Shown here: piece by piece, positions 51,892-61,637 of the stretch
Layout of the letters: each line of letters begins with the position of its first letter
Position numbering within the stretch: the first letter of the stretch is position 1
Assembly (NCBI GenBank): GCA_017522685.1
Contig: JAFWYN010000019.1
Span: forward strand, 124,001 to 188,000
Reading direction: 5' to 3'
Length of the DNA stretch: 64,000 bases
Source: Lachnospiraceae bacterium
Lineage (GTDB): Bacteria; Bacillota_A; Clostridia; Lachnospirales; Lachnospiraceae
Notes under the pieces: model-generated
Told to the model about the DNA's origin: nothing
Seen by the model: the letters and a program-made list of their open reading frames with translations, nothing else
Database searches by the model: none
Program-made: the position numbers and the translations under genes

Positions 51892-52526
51892 TAATTTGCT
51901 CCTTTCGAGAACTCTTTCAGTTCTTCCCTGATTTGATTTATAAATTCTGCACAACGTTTGGGTGCGTAATGAGCGTTGATAACGATACTGTGAAGCTGTT
52001 TCACACATTCCTCCAAATCGTCATTTACCACTATATAATCATAGGCTTCAATACCTTCTGATTCTTCACTTGCTCTGGAAAGTCTCTTGGCAATAACCTC
52101 CGGAGTTTCCGTACCTCTTCCCACCAGTCTGCGCTCCAATTCCTTTGCATTAGGCGGTGTCACAAACAAAAGCAGGCTTTCGGGGAATTTCTCCTTAATC
52201 TTAAGGGCTCCCTGAATCTCAATCTCCAGTATTACGTCTTTGCCGGCTTGCAACTGCTCCTCCACATACTCTCTGGGAGTGCCGTAATAATTGTCACAAT
52301 AGCAGGCATATTCTATCAATTTATCCTCTGCAATCTTTGCCTCAAACTCTTCTCTGCTTGCAAAGAAGTACTCCACACCATGTCTCTCCCCTTCTCTGGG
52401 CTTTCTGGTGGTCATGGATATGGATAATGCATAATTGTCGTAGTTTTCCATCAGCTTACGCATCAGGGTACCCTTTCCGGCACCGGAAAAGCCGGACACC
52501 ACGATTAATATTCCTTTATCGGTCAT
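51891..52526 (-). CDS. gmk: Guanylate kinase
   Basis: A 211-residue enzyme that phosphorylates GMP. The P-loop GFSGAGKGTLM is near residue 11. STTRKPREGERHGVEYFFAS is replaced here by SMTTRKPREGERHGVEYF, the GMP-binding segment. The ATG at 52526 follows GGAGGATAG; the frame to 52571 adds an unsupported extension. It lies between yicC and rpoZ. Confidence 0.96.
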   Translation of the reverse strand: MTDKGILIVVSGFSGAGKGTLMRKLMENYDNYALSISMTTRKPREGERHGVEYFFASREEFEAKIAEDKLIEYACYCDNYYGTPREYVEEQLQAGKDVILEIEIQGALKIKEKFPESLLLFVTPPNAKELERRLVGRGTETPEVIAKRLSRASEESEGIEAYDYIVVNDDLEECVKQLHSIVINAHYAPKRCAEFINQIREELKEFSKGAN

Positions 52527-52545
52527 TCTATCCTCCAACAGTACC

Positions 52546-53424
52546 TTACTCAATATTCTGTATCTGTTCACGTACCTTTTCGATTTCCGTCTTTAATTCA
52601 ATAGCACAATTGGAAATCTCCAAATCATTGGATTTGGACAATGTAGTATTGGCCTCTCTGTTCATCTCCTGAGCGATGAAATCTAACTTTCTACCGATAC
52701 TTCCGCCCTCTTTAAGAGTATTCTTGGTGGTCTCGATATGGCTGCGCAAACGCACGATTTCTTCATCCACACAAGCCTTGTCCGCAAAGATGGTCACTTC
52801 AGTCAACAGACGGTTCTCATCCACCTGCACATCACCCAGCATATCCTGAATCTTCGCTAACAGCTTATCATGGTACTCCTTAATAATCTGAGGCGATCTT
52901 TCAGAAATAAAATCTACCAAAGAAAGCATATTGTCCAGCTTGGCAATCAAATCATCGCGAAGATTCTCACCCTCAGTAATACGAGTCTGTACAAAGCCTT
53001 CTGCAGCTCCCTTGATGGTCTTCTGTAAGGTCTTCCACAATTCTTCTTCATCCATGGTCTGCTCTTCCATGGTAAACACTTCCGGATATCTGGACAAAGT
53101 AGATACTCTGATATCATTATCCAGCTGGAAATCCTCTGCCATCTCCTTTAAGTACTTCAAATACTCTGTGGCAATTTCCTTGTTGTAACGAATGGTGGTA
53201 TTATTCTCCGTAAAATCTTCATAAGTAATGAAAACATCCACCTTACCACGGGAAATATAGTTCTTCAGCTCTCCGCGAATGGCTGACTCGAAGAAATTTA
53301 ACTTCTTAGGCATCTTGATGTTTACATCCAGATATCTGTGGTTTACGGACTTCATCTCCACCGTAAATTTACGGTTATTCTCGGTAACCTCGCACCTACC
53401 GAAGCCTGTCATGCTCTTTATCAT
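52546..53424 (-). CDS. yicC: YicC-family endoribonuclease
   Basis: A 292-residue protein starting MIKSMTGFGR, the signature of the YicC/YloC family. The C-terminal DUF1732 part contains EEIVRLRSHIETTKNTL and GRKLDFIAQEMNREANT. YicC is an endoribonuclease in E. coli. The ATG at 53424 has GGAGAGG upstream; the longer frame to 53508 is not supported. First gene of yicC-gmk-rpoZ. The remA gene often found here is missing. Confidence 0.93.
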   Translation of the reverse strand: MIKSMTGFGRCEVTENNRKFTVEMKSVNHRYLDVNIKMPKKLNFFESAIRGELKNYISRGKVDVFITYEDFTENNTTIRYNKEIATEYLKYLKEMAEDFQLDNDIRVSTLSRYPEVFTMEEQTMDEEELWKTLQKTIKGAAEGFVQTRITEGENLRDDLIAKLDNMLSLVDFISERSPQIIKEYHDKLLAKIQDMLGDVQVDENRLLTEVTIFADKACVDEEIVRLRSHIETTKNTLKEGGSIGRKLDFIAQEMNREANTTLSKSNDLEISNCAIELKTEIEKVREQIQNIE

Positions 53425-53617
53425 CTGTTCTTCCTCTCCGGGTGCGACTCTTTTTCTTTCAAAATACCTGGTCGCACACCTCATAATATTATAGAATATA
53501 ATCGCCATAGCGTCAAGCTAATTTATCAAACCGGAGGCACAGAGTATCAATAAAGGCTGGACAGTCAAAACCCGTATCTGATATAATACAAAGCAAACAT
53601 CGTAAGGAGGTACTAAC

Positions 53618-55360
53618 ATGGCATTTGACGGTGTTACCATTGCTAATCTGGTAAAAGAAATGAACGATACCATTATTGGTTGTCGTATCTATAAAATCGC
53701 TCAGCCGGAAAACGATGAGCTTATATTAACCATAAAGGGAAGCTGTGGCCAAAAGCGCCTTTTTCTTTCCGCCAGTGCTTCTCTTCCTTTGGTCTACTTC
53801 ACGGAGAGTAACAAACCCAGTCCTCTGACGGCACCCGGCTTTTGCATGCTGCTTCGTAAGCATTTGCAGAACGGACGTATCGTAAAGGTTCATCAGCCGG
53901 ATCTGGAACGTATCATCCATATAGACATTGAACATTTGGATGAAATGGGGGACTTATGTCAGAAAACCCTGATTGTGGAAATTATGGGCAAGCACAGCAA
54001 TATTATCTTCTGCCATGCAGACGGAACCATCATCGACAGTATCAAGCATGTGTCCGGTCTGGTCAGCAGTGTGCGTGAAGTCTTACCCGGCAAACCCTAC
54101 TTTATTCCACAAACCCAGGAGAAGCTAAATCCTTTGGATTTGCAGGAAGATAGCTGGTACGAAACGGTGCTTCACAAGCCCACTGCTGTTTTTAAAGCCA
54201 TCTACGGAAGCTATATGGGTATTTCTCCCATTCTGGCTCAGGAAATATGCTTCCGTGCCGGTGTGGACGGGGAAGTCTCTACTGCCGCTCTCTCTGACAC
54301 AGAGGCCCACAATTTGTATGAGACCTTTTCTCGGATTATGAATGATATCAAGAACGGCAACTTCGCTCCCCATATTGCCTATACCGGGAAACAGCCCGTA
54401 GAATTCGCAGCCATCCCCTTGACATTGTATGCAGAAGGTGCAGACCATATTGTGCCCTATGAATCCATGTCACTGCTTTTGGAACAGTACTATGCAGTAA
54501 AAAATACCATCACCCGTATCCGTCAAAAATCAGCAGACTTACGAAAAATAGTACAGACTGCATTGGAACGAAATATAAAGAAATACGATTTGCAACTTCG
54601 TCAGATAAAGGACACCGAGAAGCGTGATACCTACCGCATTTACGGAGAACTGCTAAACACTTACGGTTACGGCATTACTCCCCAGTCCAAATCCATGGAG
54701 GCACTGAATTACTACACCAACGAAATGATTACCATTCCTTTAGACCCGGACCTGACACCTCAGGAAAATGCCAAGAAATACTTTGACAAATACAGCAAGC
54801 TGAAGCGTACCTATGAAGCACTTACCGAGCTGACTGCACAGGTAAAAGAAGAAATCGAACATTTGGAATCTGTCTCCACCGCACTGGATATTGCACTCCA
54901 GGAAGAAGATTTGGTACAGATTAAAGAGGAATTGACCGAAAGCGGCTATATCCGTCGCAAAGGCGGTTCTAAGAAGGAAAAGGTCACCAGCAAGCCCTTC
55001 CACTACATCAGTAGCGACGGTTTCCATATGTATGTGGGCAAAAACAACTACCAGAATGATGAACTGACTTTTAAATTTGCCACCGGCAACGACTGGTGGT
55101 TCCATGCCAAAAACATGCCCGGCTCCCACGTCATCGTAAAATGTGACGGTGCGGACGAACTTCCCGACAGAACCTTTGAAGAAGCAGGTCGTCTGGCAGC
55201 CTATTATTCCAAGGGCCGTGAACAGGATAAAGTAGAAATCGATTATATTCAGAAAAAGTATGTGAAAAAGCCTGCAGGTGCAAAGCCCGGCTTCGTGGTA
55301 TATTACACCAATTACTCTCTTATGATTGATTCCGACATATCCGGAATACAACAGGCATAA
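53618..55360 (+). CDS. rqcH: Ribosome quality control protein RqcH (NFACT family)
   Basis: A 580-residue protein that binds stalled 50S-peptidyl-tRNA complexes and adds C-terminal alanine tails. The NFACT-N domain (about 1-210) holds FCMLLRKHL and VEIMGKHSNIIF. Helix-hairpin-helix and coiled-coil domains follow (about 300-440). The NFACT-R domain has GNDWWFHAKNMPGSHVIVK. The conserved Asp-Arg pair at 97-98 of the Bacillus protein is Glu97-Arg98 here. GGAGG precedes the ATG. Divergent from yicC. Confidence 0.93.
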   Translation: MAFDGVTIANLVKEMNDTIIGCRIYKIAQPENDELILTIKGSCGQKRLFLSASASLPLVYFTESNKPSPLTAPGFCMLLRKHLQNGRIVKVHQPDLERIIHIDIEHLDEMGDLCQKTLIVEIMGKHSNIIFCHADGTIIDSIKHVSGLVSSVREVLPGKPYFIPQTQEKLNPLDLQEDSWYETVLHKPTAVFKAIYGSYMGISPILAQEICFRAGVDGEVSTAALSDTEAHNLYETFSRIMNDIKNGNFAPHIAYTGKQPVEFAAIPLTLYAEGADHIVPYESMSLLLEQYYAVKNTITRIRQKSADLRKIVQTALERNIKKYDLQLRQIKDTEKRDTYRIYGELLNTYGYGITPQSKSMEALNYYTNEMITIPLDPDLTPQENAKKYFDKYSKLKRTYEALTELTAQVKEEIEHLESVSTALDIALQEEDLVQIKEELTESGYIRRKGGSKKEKVTSKPFHYISSDGFHMYVGKNNYQNDELTFKFATGNDWWFHAKNMPGSHVIVKCDGADELPDRTFEEAGRLAAYYSKGREQDKVEIDYIQKKYVKKPAGAKPGFVVYYTNYSLMIDSDISGIQQA

Positions 55361-55463
55361 CTTGGCAGAAAACCTTATTTTTTTCAGAAACCATACTTGT
55401 ATTTACCTCTCCTTTGTTCTATGATAGAAGTACAAAAAACTATCTATAGGGAGAGGTATTATT

Positions 55464-56411
55464 ATGATTACAACAGAAAGAAATGGTATGGCAACACCCT
55501 TCGGTATCCACGGCAAGCTTCATGTGGACGGGGCTAAACTGATGGACGAGCATCAGAACGTTTGTCAGTTAAAGGGCATCAGCACCCACAACATTTCCCT
55601 TTATCCGGAATATGTGAATGAAGGCTGCTTCACCCAGCTGACCGACAAATTCGGTATGAGTACCTTACGTATCGCTATGTACTCCGCAGAAGCAGATGAT
55701 GTAAAGGGTTATGCGGATGGGGATGACGTGCATCGCGACGAATTAGAAAAGATGGTTCTTGAATCTGCCGAAATTTGTGCGAAACTGGGTATTTATATGA
55801 TATTAGACTGGCATATTCTTTTAGACTATGATCCGAATATGCACACCGATATGGCAATCCGCTTTTTCAAAAACGTATGCCCTGCTTTAAAGAAATACGA
55901 CAATATTATTTATGAAATCTGCAACGAACCCAATATGGATACTACCTGGGAACAGATAACCAACTATGCAAATCAGGTAATTCCCGTCATCCGCGAAATC
56001 GACCCTGATAAAGTGATTATCGTAGGTACTCCCGTTTGGTCCCAGCGTGTAGATGAGGCAGCTAAAGCTCCTCTCGCCTACCCCAATCTGGTATACACCT
56101 TACATTTCTATGCTGATACCCATAAAGAAGATTTAAGAAACCTTATGGTAAATGCTATCAAGGATGGTCTTCCCGTATTTGTTTCCGAATTCGGCATCTG
56201 TGATGCTTCCGGCAACGGTCCCATCAATGACGAAGAAACCGGCAAATGGATTGACCTTATGAACGAATATGATGTCAGCTTCGTTCTCTGGAATCTTTCC
56301 AACAAAGCAGAAACTTCTGCCATTCTGGCTCCTACCTGTACCGTAACCACAGAATTCTCTGAAGATGATTTCTCTGAATGCGGTAAGCGTGTAGCCGGCT
56401 ACATGAAATAA
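55464..56411 (+). CDS. GH5 endoglucanase-like enzyme without signal peptide
   Basis: A 315-residue glycoside hydrolase family 5 TIM-barrel enzyme. The acid/base Glu155 is in YEICNEPN and the nucleophile Glu242 in PVFVSEFGI, both at the expected strand ends. DWHILLDYDPN and LHFYADTH are further active-site motifs. No signal peptide or cellulose-binding module is present, so it likely acts inside the cell on oligosaccharides. GGGAGAGG precedes the ATG. It follows rqcH after its own leader and ends in a strong terminator. Confidence 0.9.
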   Translation: MITTERNGMATPFGIHGKLHVDGAKLMDEHQNVCQLKGISTHNISLYPEYVNEGCFTQLTDKFGMSTLRIAMYSAEADDVKGYADGDDVHRDELEKMVLESAEICAKLGIYMILDWHILLDYDPNMHTDMAIRFFKNVCPALKKYDNIIYEICNEPNMDTTWEQITNYANQVIPVIREIDPDKVIIVGTPVWSQRVDEAAKAPLAYPNLVYTLHFYADTHKEDLRNLMVNAIKDGLPVFVSEFGICDASGNGPINDEETGKWIDLMNEYDVSFVLWNLSNKAETSAILAPTCTVTTEFSEDDFSECGKRVAGYMK

Positions 56412-56419
56412 AAACACAA

Positions 56420-56456
56420 AAAAGGGAGTCCCTGTATTGTTTGCAGGGGCTCCCTA
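56420..56456. terminator. Bidirectional terminator between GH5 and flippase genes
   Basis: GGGAGTCCCTG (56424-56434) pairs with CAGGGGCTCCC (56444-56454) with one mismatch. A-rich and T-rich flanks serve the two convergent genes. It overlaps the flippase stop codon. Confidence 0.8.
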
Positions 56457-58091
56457 TTTCATCAATCTCATTTTCTTCGCCATTCTCACCAGCATATATC
56501 CTTTCGGCATTCCTTTCAGTTCGGCTTCATCCACTCCTCTAAGCAATATCAACAACACAAAGTAAACTATTATCGCAATCAATATTGTGGGGATTAAGGA
56601 AAGTATATTGGACTTGGTTAGCAGATACAAGCCCTGATATATGCCCCATGCTGCAGCTCCCATAAAAATCGCTGAAACAGCAGGAATTCCAAAGGTAGTG
56701 ATGATCTCTTGTCTATATTCCAAGGCCTTCCTTGCTGACCATTGATTTAATATACAAATCACACCGGAATATACAACACCGGCAATGGCTAAAGCATATA
56801 CATTCCAATCCGTCCAAAGTAAAATCGGTACTAAAACAACCGTTTGTACCACTATCGCTATAAGTGAATTCTTAATAGGTGTATTTACTTTACCAATTCC
56901 CTGAAGGATAGAATTACTGAGGGTGGATAATGCATAGAATACCACGGAAAGTGAAAGTGCCATCAATACACCGGCCGCCAAATCCGGATTTTCTGCTCCG
57001 GGATATATTAATCCCACAACGGGCTTAGCCAGTACCAATAAGCCAACCGCCGAAGGTATGGAAAGTAACATAATGGTTTTTACTGCCTGATATACCTTGC
57101 GTCTGGCACCCATCATATCCTTTTGGGCTACTGCATTGGCTACCGTAGGAATAATCGCCGCTGCCATGGCAGATGCGAAGGCAATGGGGATATTTGATAT
57201 CTTGGAAGCCTCACTAAAGACTCCGTATTCCGCATTTACCAGGCTCTCTTCTACCTTCTTATACCCCAGCATAATTTCTTGAAACAGCTTTGTATTTAAG
57301 GATGCACAAAGATTGTACGCTGCAGTACTTAAAATAAAAGGTAATACTACTCCTGCTATGACTTTCGAGATTTCCCGATAGGAATCCACCTTGCCTGTCC
57401 GGTCTCTCTGCACTCTTTTTAGGAAATAATTCCTGTTCAGCATATAAATACCAAACATAAACAGAAGGGCCATCAGCACGCCCGCTCCGGTACCAATCGC
57501 ACTACCCATGGCACCGTATACGGCCACATTTACGTCCTTGCCGTCTGCAACGGCTCTCGTAGCTATCTTCACAAAAATCCATGCTGCTAAGACGCTGATA
57601 ATAGCATTTACAATCTGTTCCAGTATCTGGGATACGGAAGTCTGGACCATGGTTTTATGTGCCTGAAAATATCCTCGCAACACTCCCAACATACCATAAA
57701 GGAAAATGGTAGGAGCCAAAACACGAAGTATGGGGATTGCAGACTCTTCCACAAAGAGTCCTGCCCCAAAGTACAAAAACAAGCTGGCTATTAACCCCAC
57801 CCCTAAAACATAGTACATGGAGCAAATAAATATCCTGTGAGCATTCCGATATTCCCGCAATGACAGCTTCTGGGCAATCACCTTGGAAATAGCGGAAGGT
57901 ATGCTATAGGATGATATTAACAATATTATGGCATAATAATTGTATGTTGAGGAATAATACCCCAGCCCTTCGTCTCCAATGATGGCCTGCACAGGACTGG
58001 TATACAACAGTCCTATGATTCTGCTGATAAAGCCTGCAGCTGCCAAAATGCCCGCCTGCATAATAAAATCATTTTGTTTCCGGTTTGTCAT
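56454..58091 (-). CDS. MurJ/YtgP-type lipid II flippase
   Basis: A 545-residue membrane protein with about 14 helices of the MATE/PST superfamily (starts MTNRKQNDFIMQAGILAAAG). Length and start fit the YtgP/MurJ group of Firmicutes that translocates lipid II for cell-wall synthesis; a second SpoVB-like function is also possible. I choose the ATG at 58091 with AAGGAAC upstream. It lies 10 bases after the glgA stop and may be co-transcribed with it. Confidence 0.87.
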   Translation of the reverse strand: MTNRKQNDFIMQAGILAAAGFISRIIGLLYTSPVQAIIGDEGLGYYSSTYNYYAIILLISSYSIPSAISKVIAQKLSLREYRNAHRIFICSMYYVLGVGLIASLFLYFGAGLFVEESAIPILRVLAPTIFLYGMLGVLRGYFQAHKTMVQTSVSQILEQIVNAIISVLAAWIFVKIATRAVADGKDVNVAVYGAMGSAIGTGAGVLMALLFMFGIYMLNRNYFLKRVQRDRTGKVDSYREISKVIAGVVLPFILSTAAYNLCASLNTKLFQEIMLGYKKVEESLVNAEYGVFSEASKISNIPIAFASAMAAAIIPTVANAVAQKDMMGARRKVYQAVKTIMLLSIPSAVGLLVLAKPVVGLIYPGAENPDLAAGVLMALSLSVVFYALSTLSNSILQGIGKVNTPIKNSLIAIVVQTVVLVPILLWTDWNVYALAIAGVVYSGVICILNQWSARKALEYRQEIITTFGIPAVSAIFMGAAAWGIYQGLYLLTKSNILSLIPTILIAIIVYFVLLILLRGVDEAELKGMPKGYMLVRMAKKMRLMK

Positions 58092-58101
58092 TTCAAGTTC
58101 C

Positions 58102-59547
58102 TTATCCAATGAGCCAGTCGTACATCTCCTGATATTTCTTTGCGGATACATCCCAAGAGAAGTCAGCGGCCATTGCACGATCTACAATTTTATTCCACTC
58201 ACGTTTTTTATCATAATAAATCTGTTCTGCGTATCGGATGGTTGCCAGCATCTCATGCGCATTATAATTCGCGAAGCTAAATCCGGTACCGGTTCCTTCA
58301 TACTGATTATAAGGCTGTACGGTATCCTTAAGTCCTCCTGTCTCACGTACAATGGGCACGGTACCGTAACGGAGTGACATCAACTGACTCAGACCGCAGG
58401 GTTCAAATAAGGAAGGCATTAAGAACGCATCACAAGCTGCATAAATTCTATGCGACAGTTCTTCAGAATAGTAAATATTCGCAGATACCTTGTCACTGTA
58501 TTTCCAATCAAAATGACGGAACATATTCTCATACTGTTCCTCGCCGGTACCCAATACTACCAGCTGAATATCATCCTGACACAGTTCATCCATCATATAC
58601 GCAATGAGGTCAAAGCCCTTCTGGTCAGTAAGACGTGATACGATACCAATCATCATCTTCTTTTCATCTACCTTCAGTCCCAGCTGTTCCTGTAAAGCTT
58701 TCTTATTCTTCACCTTTTCCTTACGGAAGTTAATTGCATTATACTGCTTCACAATATAAGGGTCTGTTTCCGGATTAAAATCTTCATAATCAATACCGTT
58801 TACAATACCTCTCAAGTCGCCTGAACGTGCACGAAGCAAGCCATCCAATCCCTCTCCGTAAAAACCGGTCTTAATCTCTTCGGCATAGGTATCACTTACA
58901 GTAGTTACTGCATCCGCAAATACGATACCACCTTTTAAAAGGTTGGCATCATCATATGCTTCCAGCTTATCCGGGGTAAAATAATACTCCGGCAATCCGG
59001 TGATACTCTGTACCGTCTTAGGATCCCACTTACCCTGGAACTTCAGGTTATGAATGGTAATAACTGACTTCACACCACGGAAGAAGTCATTGCCCTGGAA
59101 TCGTTCCTTCAGGTATACCGGCACCAGGCCTGTCTGCCAGTCATGACAGTGAATCAGGTCAGGTCTGAAACCGATAAGAGGTAATGCAGACAGTACTGCC
59201 TTAGAAAAGAAAGCATACTTTTCAATTTCAAATAATGCATTGTCCCCATAAGGCTTCATTCCGTTAAAATAAAACTCATTATCAATAAAATAATACTGAA
59301 TACCGTCTACTTGGGCGCCCAGGATACCAACATAAACATCCTGCCAGTTATAGTCCATGTAGAAATGAGTAATATATTCCATTTTATCCTTCATTTCCTG
59401 CTTCATGCAGGCATATTTAGGCAAAATCACTCTTACATCAAAATACTGCTTATCAATACACTTCGGTAAGGAACCAACAACATCTGCAAGACCGCCGGTC
59501 TTAATAAAAGGTACACCTTCTGATGCTGCAAAAAGTATTTTTTTCAT
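58102..59547 (-). CDS. glgA: Glycogen synthase
   Basis: A 481-residue GT5 enzyme that extends alpha-1,4-glucan from ADP-glucose. The N-terminal KTGGLADVVGSLPK binds ADP-glucose. The second site near GIVSRLTDQKGFDL and SLFEPCGLSQLMSLRYGT completes the family pattern. The ATG at 59547 follows GGAGG; the frame to 59568 is not supported. No other glycogen genes are in the window. Confidence 0.97.
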   Translation of the reverse strand: MKKILFAASEGVPFIKTGGLADVVGSLPKCIDKQYFDVRVILPKYACMKQEMKDKMEYITHFYMDYNWQDVYVGILGAQVDGIQYYFIDNEFYFNGMKPYGDNALFEIEKYAFFSKAVLSALPLIGFRPDLIHCHDWQTGLVPVYLKERFQGNDFFRGVKSVITIHNLKFQGKWDPKTVQSITGLPEYYFTPDKLEAYDDANLLKGGIVFADAVTTVSDTYAEEIKTGFYGEGLDGLLRARSGDLRGIVNGIDYEDFNPETDPYIVKQYNAINFRKEKVKNKKALQEQLGLKVDEKKMMIGIVSRLTDQKGFDLIAYMMDELCQDDIQLVVLGTGEEQYENMFRHFDWKYSDKVSANIYYSEELSHRIYAACDAFLMPSLFEPCGLSQLMSLRYGTVPIVRETGGLKDTVQPYNQYEGTGTGFSFANYNAHEMLATIRYAEQIYYDKKREWNKIVDRAMAADFSWDVSAKKYQEMYDWLIG

Positions 59548-59632
59548 TCGAAAACCTCCATAGTACAAAGAAATAAATAGTTATTAAAATTATACTACAA
59601 TTTATTCTGTAAGGAAAGAGTTTTTTCATAAT

Positions 59633-59665
59633 AAAAAGCAATGACATCCATTGGATATCACTGCT
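59633..59665 (-). terminator. Terminator of the Spo0A-like gene
   Basis: AGCAATGACATCC (59638-59650) and GGATATCACTGCT pair with two mismatches, followed by TTTTT on the minus strand. Confidence 0.75.
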
Positions 59666-59673
59666 CCTTTTTA

Positions 59674-60189
59674 TCATTTCCCTCTATACCTCAGTCTTAT
59701 TTTATCCGCAATTAATGCTATGAACTCTGAATTTGTAGGCTTTCCCTTTCCGGTATGTATGGTATATCCGAATAAACTGTCCAAGGTCTCTATCTTGCCT
59801 CTGGACCAAGCCACCTCAATGGCATGTCGGATTGCTCTCTCCACTCTACTGGATGTGGTCTGAAACTGTTTCGCGATGGTAGGATACAGCACCTTGGTAA
59901 TAGAACTTATCATGGCCGGTTCCTTCACAGACATCATGATTGCTTCCCGTAAATACTGGTACCCCTTTATATGTGCCGGCACACCGATATCATGAATCAT
60001 ATCGGTAACATCCTGCTCCAAATCATGTGTAATCGGCTTCTGAATCACTTCTGACTCTTCGTGCTTTGGTCTCTCGACGGAAGGAACGGTAATCATTATC
60101 TGGAATTCTTTATCCTGATTCATCAAATCACTTAATATTCTGTACACCTCTCTGTTGTCCTTGGTAGAAACAAGACTCATTTTTTCCAT
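59674..60189 (-). CDS. Receiver-less Spo0A paralogue (Spo0A C-terminal domain protein)
   Basis: A 171-residue protein whose C-terminal 115 residues (about 57-171) match the DNA-binding domain of Spo0A, including [34 protein letters not shown] and [18 protein letters not shown]. The phospho-receiver domain is missing; the first 55 residues are a short Lys/Glu-rich segment with no receiver motifs. GGAGGAAA precedes the ATG, and no coding sequence lies upstream, so this is not a truncated Spo0A. It could bind 0A boxes without phosphorylation. A true spo0A is probably elsewhere in the genome. Confidence 0.9.
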   Translation of the reverse strand: MEKMSLVSTKDNREVYRILSDLMNQDKEFQIMITVPSVERPKHEESEVIQKPITHDLEQDVTDMIHDIGVPAHIKGYQYLREAIMMSVKEPAMISSITKVLYPTIAKQFQTTSSRVERAIRHAIEVAWSRGKIETLDSLFGYTIHTGKGKPTNSEFIALIADKIRLRYRGK

Positions 60190-60365
60190 GGTTTTTCCTC
60201 CAATTTACACCGGTTATTTCCTTGTTTACTCTACAGTAACTCATTATAAAATGCTTTTTTCGAGGTTACAAGCCAAACTCATCGCAATGTTTTTTAAATC
60301 CCTACAATTATTGTCCAATTCTCTCAACAAAAGTACTCCCTTCTACAAATCCCACCAAAAATTGA

Positions 60366-60430
60366 TTGCCATAAAGCCCGCTGATACGCTATACTATTAT
60401 TAGCGTTTTCGTCGACAAAGATACGAAAAT
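60366..60430 (+). promoter_or_regulatory. Promoter and leader hairpin of the DUF4317 gene
   Basis: TTGCCA (60366-60371) and TATACT (60390-60395) with an 18-base spacer. A leader hairpin TTTTCGT/ACGAAAA follows (about 60406-60430). Its loop contains GTCGACAAAG; the complement TTTGTCGAC is close to the Spo0A box TTTGTCGAA. Confidence 0.5.
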
Positions 60431-60443
60431 GTAGGAGGTTCAT

Positions 60444-61592
60444 ATGATTAAACAGGAAATATCAGAAATCAAGAAATTATTCACCCAAAACAACTGCTCC
60501 ATCACCCGTATCTGCGGATGCTATGTAGATGGAGAGAAAAATAAAAAGGCGGAGTTTAAGCAGGCATTCCTTGCACTGCCCGAAGAAGAAATGTTTAAAT
60601 ACTTCGAAATATTACGTAAAAATCTTTCCGGTAGTATCGGCAAAAATCTGCTCAATTTGGAGTTCCCGCTAAAGGCTGAGGAAGCCGGCGGTACCCAGGA
60701 ATTCCTTTTAAAGCTTCGTGACAGCAAGCTAAAGGATGATGCTTTATTAGATGATTTTTATGACCGTATTATCAATGCTTATGATTATGTAGGCAATTAT
60801 TTGATTTTGGTCATTCATGATGTGTATGATGTACCAGGCAGAGCTTCCGACGGTATCGACATGGATGATGCTTCGGATGAAGTCTACGAATATATCATGG
60901 TCAGCATCTGTCCTGTTAATCTTTCAAAACCGGGACTTAGCTATAATGCGGAGGAAAACAACTTCCAGAACCGTATCCGTGACTGGGTGGTAGCTGCGCC
61001 GGAAACCGGATTCTTATTCCCGGCCTTTAATGACCGCGGAACAGACCTTCACAGCACCCTTTATTATTCCAGAAACTCAGAAGAACTGAAAGAAGACTTT
61101 GTAAACCTGATTCTTGACTGCCCTCTTCCCTTATCCGCAGGCGGCCAGAAAGAATCCTTCCAGATGCTGATTGAGGAAACCCTACAGGAGACCTGTAGCA
61201 TTGAAGCAGTGATTCAGATTCACGAAAAACTCAATGAGATGATAGAGGAACACAAGGAAGATCCTGCTCCCCTGATTCTGGACAAGGAAGATGTAAAAAC
61301 CGTCTTTGCAAGTAGCGGTGTCTCTAATGAAAAACTGGAAATCTTTGACCGTTGCTATGATGCTACTGCCGGCGAAAAGACAGAGCTTGTGGTTAACAAT
61401 GTGATAAACACCCGTAACTTTGAAGTGAAAACTCCCAATGTAATCATCAAGGTCAATCCGGAACGCATGGATTTGGTGGAAACCAAGACCATCGACGGCA
61501 GGGAATGTCTGGTGATCGATTTGGGATCCGATGTAGAGGTAAACGGTATTACCGTACGCCGTTCTTTCCATGAAGACAGTTATGATGAATAA
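60444..61592 (+). CDS. DUF4317 family protein
   Basis: A 382-residue cytoplasmic protein. It matches the DUF4317 family of unknown function found mainly in Clostridia. Conserved segments include QNNCSITRICGCYVDGEK near the start and FLFPAFNDRGTDLHSTLYY at about 195-215. There is no signal or membrane segment; the C-terminus has repeated acidic segments. GGAGG precedes the ATG. The gene is divergent from the Spo0A-like gene and the intergenic region has a 0A-box-like motif, so the two may be linked. Confidence 0.88.
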   Translation: MIKQEISEIKKLFTQNNCSITRICGCYVDGEKNKKAEFKQAFLALPEEEMFKYFEILRKNLSGSIGKNLLNLEFPLKAEEAGGTQEFLLKLRDSKLKDDALLDDFYDRIINAYDYVGNYLILVIHDVYDVPGRASDGIDMDDASDEVYEYIMVSICPVNLSKPGLSYNAEENNFQNRIRDWVVAAPETGFLFPAFNDRGTDLHSTLYYSRNSEELKEDFVNLILDCPLPLSAGGQKESFQMLIEETLQETCSIEAVIQIHEKLNEMIEEHKEDPAPLILDKEDVKTVFASSGVSNEKLEIFDRCYDATAGEKTELVVNNVINTRNFEVKTPNVIIKVNPERMDLVETKTIDGRECLVIDLGSDVEVNGITVRRSFHEDSYDE

Positions 61593-61606
61593 AACCCAAA
61601 CCGAAA

Positions 61607-61637
61607 AAGGACCACCGGATTAACCGGTGGTTCTTCT
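61607..61637. terminator. Bidirectional terminator
   Basis: ACCACCGG (61611-61618) and CCGGTGGT (61624-61631) stem with flanking A/T runs. It lies between two convergent genes. Confidence 0.85.
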
